NCBI GenBank assembly: GCA_945929765.1 | Contig: CAMEOL010000023.1 | Coordinates: 1 to 10,234 of the forward strand | Reading direction: 5' to 3' | DNA from: an uncultured Gemella sp. | Lineage (GTDB): Bacteria > Bacillota > Bacilli > Staphylococcales > Gemellaceae | DNA length: 10,234 nt | Shown: one piece after another, positions 7,191 through 10,234 of the stretch | Numbering within the stretch: the first letter of the stretch is position 1 | Layout: each line of letters starts with the position of its first letter | The notes under the pieces: model-generated | Told to the model about the DNA's origin: nothing | Database searches by the model: none | What the model saw: the letters and a program-made list of their open reading frames with translations, nothing else | Made by a program: the position numbers and the translations under genes

Positions 7191-7605
7191 TGATTTAATT
7201 TTAAAAACATTAGCTGCTCCTTCAGCGTTAATTATCTTTTTATTATCCATTTACCTTTATTTCACTGGTCACTTTTATCCGGGTGGAGGTTTCGTCGGTG
7301 GATTACTTTGTACGATGGCATTAGGTTTAGCTATGTTTACTTATGGAATTGATAAAGTAAATAGCATACTACCTATAAATTATATTTACGTTACAGCAAC
7401 AGGTCTGCTATTCTCTATTGGAACAGCTATAAGTGGTACTTTAGTCGGGAAAAATTTCTTCAAACACCACTTTACACACGCACATATTCCTTTAATCGGA
7501 GAAGTAGAATTACATACTGCAGCAATATTCGACCTCGGAGTTTATTTCGTTGTTGTCGGTGTATTAATGTCGGTTATACTTGCATTTGGAAAGGATGGTA
7601 AATAA
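7180..7605 (+). CDS. mnhB: Mrp/Mnh Na+/H+ antiporter subunit B
   Basis: MnhB (MrpB) is a small membrane subunit of the antiporter complex. With the start chosen from its ribosome binding site it has 141 aa, the usual family size (S. aureus MnhB is about 142). It shows four hydrophobic helices, at about 9-29, 38-55, 66-88 and 113-136. The family signature PGGGFVGGL at 34-42 includes the conserved Pro and Phe known to matter in MrpB. DLGVYFVVVG (118-127) is the conserved last helix. The loop at 92-112 is rich in His (H96, H97, H100, H102, H112), more so than in the S. aureus protein as I remember it. It overlaps mnhA by 11 nt, and its TAA shares one base with the mnhC ATG (TAATG), so translational coupling is likely. 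Confidence 0.94.
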   Translation: MKTNDLILKTLAAPSALIIFLLSIYLYFTGHFYPGGGFVGGLLCTMALGLAMFTYGIDKVNSILPINYIYVTATGLLFSIGTAISGTLVGKNFFKHHFTHAHIPLIGEVELHTAAIFDLGVYFVVVGVLMSVILAFGKDGK

Positions 7606-7958
7606 TGGAATTTTATATGATTATTCTTTGTGGTATTCTTGTAGGATTTGGTGTTTACTTAATGCTTTCTAAGAGTACTATGCGTATCATTATCGGTGTT
7701 GGACTTTTCGGTCACGCTGCAAATTTAATAATATTAATAGCCGGGGGGCTTTATGATGGAGATATACCTATTATCTCAGAATTAGGAAAAAACTATATTG
7801 ATCCTGTCCCAGCAGCATTAATACTTACTGCTATCGTAATCGGATTCGCTGTTACTTGTTTATTAATTGCAATTTACATAGCAAATTATAAACTTAAAGG
7901 TAGCGACAATATTAATGTTTTAGAAGATGTTGATAATATTGAAAAGGAGGTAAATTAG
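7605..7958 (+). CDS. mnhC: Mrp/Mnh Na+/H+ antiporter subunit C (NuoK-like)
   Basis: MnhC (MrpC) is the three-helix subunit homologous to NuoK of complex I and sits between the large subunits in the membrane. The 117-aa length fits the family (about 113). Helices run at about 3-22, 27-48 and 69-93. The signature DPVPAALILTAIVIGFA (66-82) carries the conserved Pro, Thr and Gly residues of MrpC/NuoK. The N-terminal half has the usual G-rich pattern, followed by HAANLIIL (37-44). A short acidic tail follows residue 100. The ATG overlaps the mnhB stop by one base and is preceded by AAGGATGG. The 3' end contains the strong AAAGGAGG site used by mnhD, which begins 1 nt after the stop. Confidence 0.95.
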   Translation: MEFYMIILCGILVGFGVYLMLSKSTMRIIIGVGLFGHAANLIILIAGGLYDGDIPIISELGKNYIDPVPAALILTAIVIGFAVTCLLIAIYIANYKLKGSDNINVLEDVDNIEKEVN

Positions 7959-7959
7959 T

Positions 7960-9438
7960 ATGCACAGTAATTTACCAGTAATGCCTATATTTATTCCTTT
8001 ACTTTTCGCTGCAATAACAATTTTCTTCAAAAATAAAACTGCTATACAGCGTCAAATAACATTATGGGCTAATATTATTGTATTGTTTATTTCTGCATAT
8101 AATGTGTATGCAGTATCTATCCATAAAGGATTAGTTTTAGAAATGGGTAATTGGATCAGTCCTTTCGGTATTACTCTTACTTTAGACGGACTAAATAGTC
8201 TTTTAGTACTAACTTCTTCAGTTGTATTTTTAGCTACGTTATTTTACTCATTTAAAACTATAGACGAAACTAGAGAAAATAGTTTCTTCTATACTGGATT
8301 TTTACTAATTATGGTCGGTATTAATGGAGCATTCACTACGGGAGATATTTTTAACTTATTCGTATTTTACGAAATTTTACTAATGGCATCTTATTTATTA
8401 CTTTTAGTAGGTATTAGTAAAGAACAATTAAAAGCGTCTATTAGTTACGTATTGATGAATGTTTTCGCCGGAAGTTTATTTGTAATAAGTGTAGGATATT
8501 TATATACAGTCGTTGGTAGTTTAAATATGGCCTACATATCTCAAACGATAACGCAACTAGAAGACAAAAAAGCACTATATCTAATAGGAGCTGTTATGAT
8601 TTTTGTCTTTGCTATGAAAGGTGCTTTATTCCCACTATTTACTTGGATGAATAGAGCTTACTCTGCTCCACCTATTGCTGTTTCGGTTATTTTCGCAGCT
8701 TTACTAACAAAAGTTGGGTTATATTCAATTATAAGAACTTATAGCTTGTTCTACTATGAATCTAATTTCTTAAAATATTTCTTACTATACCTAGGTGCTA
8801 TTTCTATTATCGCTGGTTGTATAGGAGCAATTTACCAAAGAAATTTAAAACAAATTATTATCTTCAATATCGTAATTTCATTAGGTGTCATGGTTACAGG
8901 TGCCGCAACTCTTAATGATTTTGGTCTAAAAGGAACTATCCTTTACGCCGTTAATGACATCTTATTAAAAGCCGTACTATTTATTATTGTAGGTATTATA
9001 ATTTATGTTAGTAATGTTAAATTCATTAATAAATCAGGTTTAATAAATAAATATCCACTTCTTGGATGGACATACTTTATAACTACTTTATGTCTTGCAG
9101 GAGTTCCTCCATTCAGTGGATTTTACGGTAAAGCTATGATTATTAAAGGACTAGTGAAAGATGGTCAAACTACAATTAGTATTATAGTAACATTATCTGG
9201 TCTAGTAGTGTTCTATTCTCTAATAAAAATATTCCTAAATGTATTTTATGATAACATCAACAAAAAATTGGAATTAAAACCACTTTCTAAGTCAATGATG
9301 GTCCCTGTTATTGCTTTAGTAGCAGTAGCAATAATATTCGGTTTAAGCGGAAATCTTATAGATTCATTCTTAGATCAAAGCGTATCAACAATATTAAACC
9401 CACAAAACTATATAGACTTAGTATTAAAGAAAGGATAA
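7960..9438 (+). CDS. mnhD: Mrp/Mnh Na+/H+ antiporter subunit D
   Basis: MnhD (MrpD) is the second large antiporter-like subunit, homologous to NuoM/NuoN, with about 14 membrane helices. The 492-aa length fits (S. aureus 498). The key membrane residues E138 in FVFYEILLM and K220 in FAMKGALFP correspond to the essential MrpD Glu137 and Lys219. K251 in LLTKVG, K337 in NDILLKAVLF and K391 in GFYGKAM are also present. Two places depart from relatives. The segment after the TM7 Lys reads TWMNRAYSAPP instead of the usual WLP-x-(A/S)Y-x-APP. The position five before K337 is Asn332, where S. aureus MnhD, as I recall it, has His. The reading frame is intact and embedded in a complete operon, so the protein is probably functional. 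The ATG has AAAGGAGG at 9 nt. mnhE follows after 7 nt. Confidence 0.95.
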   Translation: MHSNLPVMPIFIPLLFAAITIFFKNKTAIQRQITLWANIIVLFISAYNVYAVSIHKGLVLEMGNWISPFGITLTLDGLNSLLVLTSSVVFLATLFYSFKTIDETRENSFFYTGFLLIMVGINGAFTTGDIFNLFVFYEILLMASYLLLLVGISKEQLKASISYVLMNVFAGSLFVISVGYLYTVVGSLNMAYISQTITQLEDKKALYLIGAVMIFVFAMKGALFPLFTWMNRAYSAPPIAVSVIFAALLTKVGLYSIIRTYSLFYYESNFLKYFLLYLGAISIIAGCIGAIYQRNLKQIIIFNIVISLGVMVTGAATLNDFGLKGTILYAVNDILLKAVLFIIVGIIIYVSNVKFINKSGLINKYPLLGWTYFITTLCLAGVPPFSGFYGKAMIIKGLVKDGQTTISIIVTLSGLVVFYSLIKIFLNVFYDNINKKLELKPLSKSMMVPVIALVAVAIIFGLSGNLIDSFLDQSVSTILNPQNYIDLVLKKG

Positions 9439-9445
9439 TTTAACT

Positions 9446-9928
9446 ATGGCAATACAAATTTTAATTAATATATTATTTGGTTTCCTTTGGATGTTTATGT
9501 CTAACGGTTATAACTCTGAATATTTTGTAGTTGGATTTTTCTGGGGAATGGTTGTCCTAGTTGTTTTCAAAAAATTACTTCCTGGTCAACTTTACTTCGT
9601 CTACCTTTACAAATGGTTAAAATTAATTCTATTACTACTTGTAGAATTAATAAAAGCTGATATTGCAGTATTTAAACTTATGTTTAAACCTAACTTAGAC
9701 GTAAATCCTGCAATTGTAGAGTATCCTCTAGATATAAAAAAAGGATGGCAAATAACTCTATTAGCTAACATGATTACGTTAACACCTGGAACAGTCACTG
9801 TTAACGTTAGTCACGATAACTCAAAATTATTTATACATAGACTAGATACTGACGACATACCGGGAGAAATAGAAGCAATAAAATCTAGTTTCGAAAAAGC
9901 TATATTGGAGGTTGATCGTCATGGATAA
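9446..9928 (+). CDS. mnhE: Mrp/Mnh Na+/H+ antiporter subunit E
   Basis: MnhE (MrpE) is a small membrane subunit needed for stable assembly and activity of the Mrp complex. The 160-aa length matches the family (about 159). Hydrophobic helices lie at about 3-20, 25-42 and 50-70. A cytoplasmic domain with the signature NMITLTPGTVTV (108-119) follows; T113 and P114 are conserved positions known to affect MrpE function. The family's HRLD motif is present at 131-134, and the protein ends in an amphipathic helix. AAAGGA (9430-9435) lies 10 nt before the ATG. The last 8 nt overlap mnhF, whose GGAGG site lies within the mnhE coding sequence. Confidence 0.95.
   Translation: MAIQILINILFGFLWMFMSNGYNSEYFVVGFFWGMVVLVVFKKLLPGQLYFVYLYKWLKLILLLLVELIKADIAVFKLMFKPNLDVNPAIVEYPLDIKKGWQITLLANMITLTPGTVTVNVSHDNSKLFIHRLDTDDIPGEIEAIKSSFEKAILEVDRHG
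9907..9911 (+). promoter_or_regulatory. Ribosome binding site that sets the mnhF start
   Basis: GGAGG lies 9 nt before ATG 9921. A TTG at 9912, in the same frame and three codons earlier, touches this site directly and cannot be the start. Confidence 0.85.
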
Positions 9929-10214
9929 AATATTAAATATTACTATATTAGCTGGTATTTTCGTTAGCTTTATTATGATCATATATTTACTATATTATAT
10001 GGTAACAAGAAAAAGTATATATGATAAGTTAATAGCTAGTGACCTTATAGCGATGCCTTTAATAATGGCTATAGTTCTTGTGAGTATGTACTACAAAACA
10101 TTTTCTTATATTTCGTTAATTTTAATAATTTCTATTATATGTTTTGTCGGTACTGTTGTTACTACTAGATTTCTTGCTAGAAAGGAGGTCTTTTCAGATG
10201 ACGATAATAAATAA
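9921..10214 (+). CDS. mnhF: Mrp/Mnh Na+/H+ antiporter subunit F
   Basis: MnhF (MrpF) is a small three-helix membrane subunit of the antiporter. From the ATG supported by the GGAGG site it has 97 aa, equal to S. aureus MnhF. Helices run at about 4-27, 41-57 and 62-84. The cytoplasmic loop between helices 1 and 2 reads TRKSIYDKLIASDLI (29-43). It keeps the conserved Asp pair (D35, D41) of the family pattern GPs-x-x-DR-x-x-A-x-D, but lacks the Gly-Pro and has Lys for Arg. The C-terminus is acidic (SDDDNK). It overlaps mnhE by 8 nt and mnhG by 17 nt, and it carries the AAAGGAGG site for mnhG. Confidence 0.92.
   Translation: MDKILNITILAGIFVSFIMIIYLLYYMVTRKSIYDKLIASDLIAMPLIMAIVLVSMYYKTFSYISLILIISIICFVGTVVTTRFLARKEVFSDDDNK
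10183..10188 (+). promoter_or_regulatory. Ribosome binding site of mnhG
   Basis: AGGAGG lies 9 nt before ATG 10198, within the end of mnhF. It supports a real gene start there although only 37 nt of that gene are in the window. Confidence 0.8.
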
Positions 10215-10234
10215 CATTATGACCATCGCTATTA
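10198..10234 (+). CDS. mnhG: Mrp/Mnh Na+/H+ antiporter subunit G, start only
   Basis: The first 12 codons of a gene that runs off the right edge are visible, reading MTIINNIMTIAI. The ATG has an ideal ribosome binding site and overlaps the mnhF end by 17 nt, in the usual A-B-C-D-E-F-G order. The sequence seen is too short to identify by itself. The name rests on its position and on the hydrophobic start expected for MnhG (about 118 aa, three helices). Confidence 0.8.
   Translation, partial: MTIINNIMTIAI

Noticed and set aside
9607..9798. Minus-strand open frame opposite mnhE
   Set aside because: Antisense of the conserved MnhE domain, without its own signals.

Overview
The window is A+T-rich DNA with tightly packed genes, strong AGGAGG-type ribosome binding sites and A/T-ending codons. 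This fits a low-GC Firmicute of the Bacillales/Staphylococcaceae side. Gene content and protein style point to Gemella or a close relative, but that assignment is from memory of the families and not from a search. There are no rRNA or tRNA genes, CRISPR arrays, insertion sequences or phage genes.

The left part (about 34-4280) is one minus-strand operon. In transcription order it holds deoD (purine nucleoside phosphorylase), a PgcA/PGM2-type phosphohexomutase, a hotdog-fold acyl-CoA thioesterase and pepT (peptidase T). A good sigma-A promoter lies just upstream of deoD (TTGTTA, 17 bp, TATAAT). The gaps are 24, 65 and 3 nt. The 65-nt gap between the mutase and thioesterase genes holds a short perfect hairpin. 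deoD releases (deoxy)ribose-1-phosphate, and the mutase next to it is of the subfamily that contains animal phosphopentomutase PGM2. The pair may therefore form a nucleoside-sugar salvage module. PepT frees amino acids from tripeptides.

The middle (4281-4835) is a 555-bp divergent intergenic region with no gene. It holds the deoD promoter, a strong candidate rightward promoter (TTAACA, 17 bp, TATAAT) about 270 bp before mnhA, several short perfect palindromes and a weak cre-like element.

The right part (4836 to the end) is a plus-strand seven-gene Mrp/Mnh operon, mnhA-B-C-D-E-F and the first 12 codons of mnhG. It encodes the multisubunit Na+/H+ antiporter related to respiratory complex I. 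The genes overlap or nearly touch (11-nt overlap, 1-nt overlap, 1-nt gap, 7-nt gap, 8-nt overlap, 17-nt overlap), as expected for subunits made together. MnhA and MnhD are the large NuoL/M/N-like ion-translocating subunits, MnhC is NuoK-like, and B, E, F and G are small membrane subunits. Essential-type Glu and Lys residues are present in both large subunits, but MnhD lacks two features usual in relatives (the Leu-Pro of the WLP motif and a TM-helix His).

Nothing here is a clearly new system. The points most worth a second look are the MnhD substitutions, the deoD-mutase pairing and the large divergent control region.
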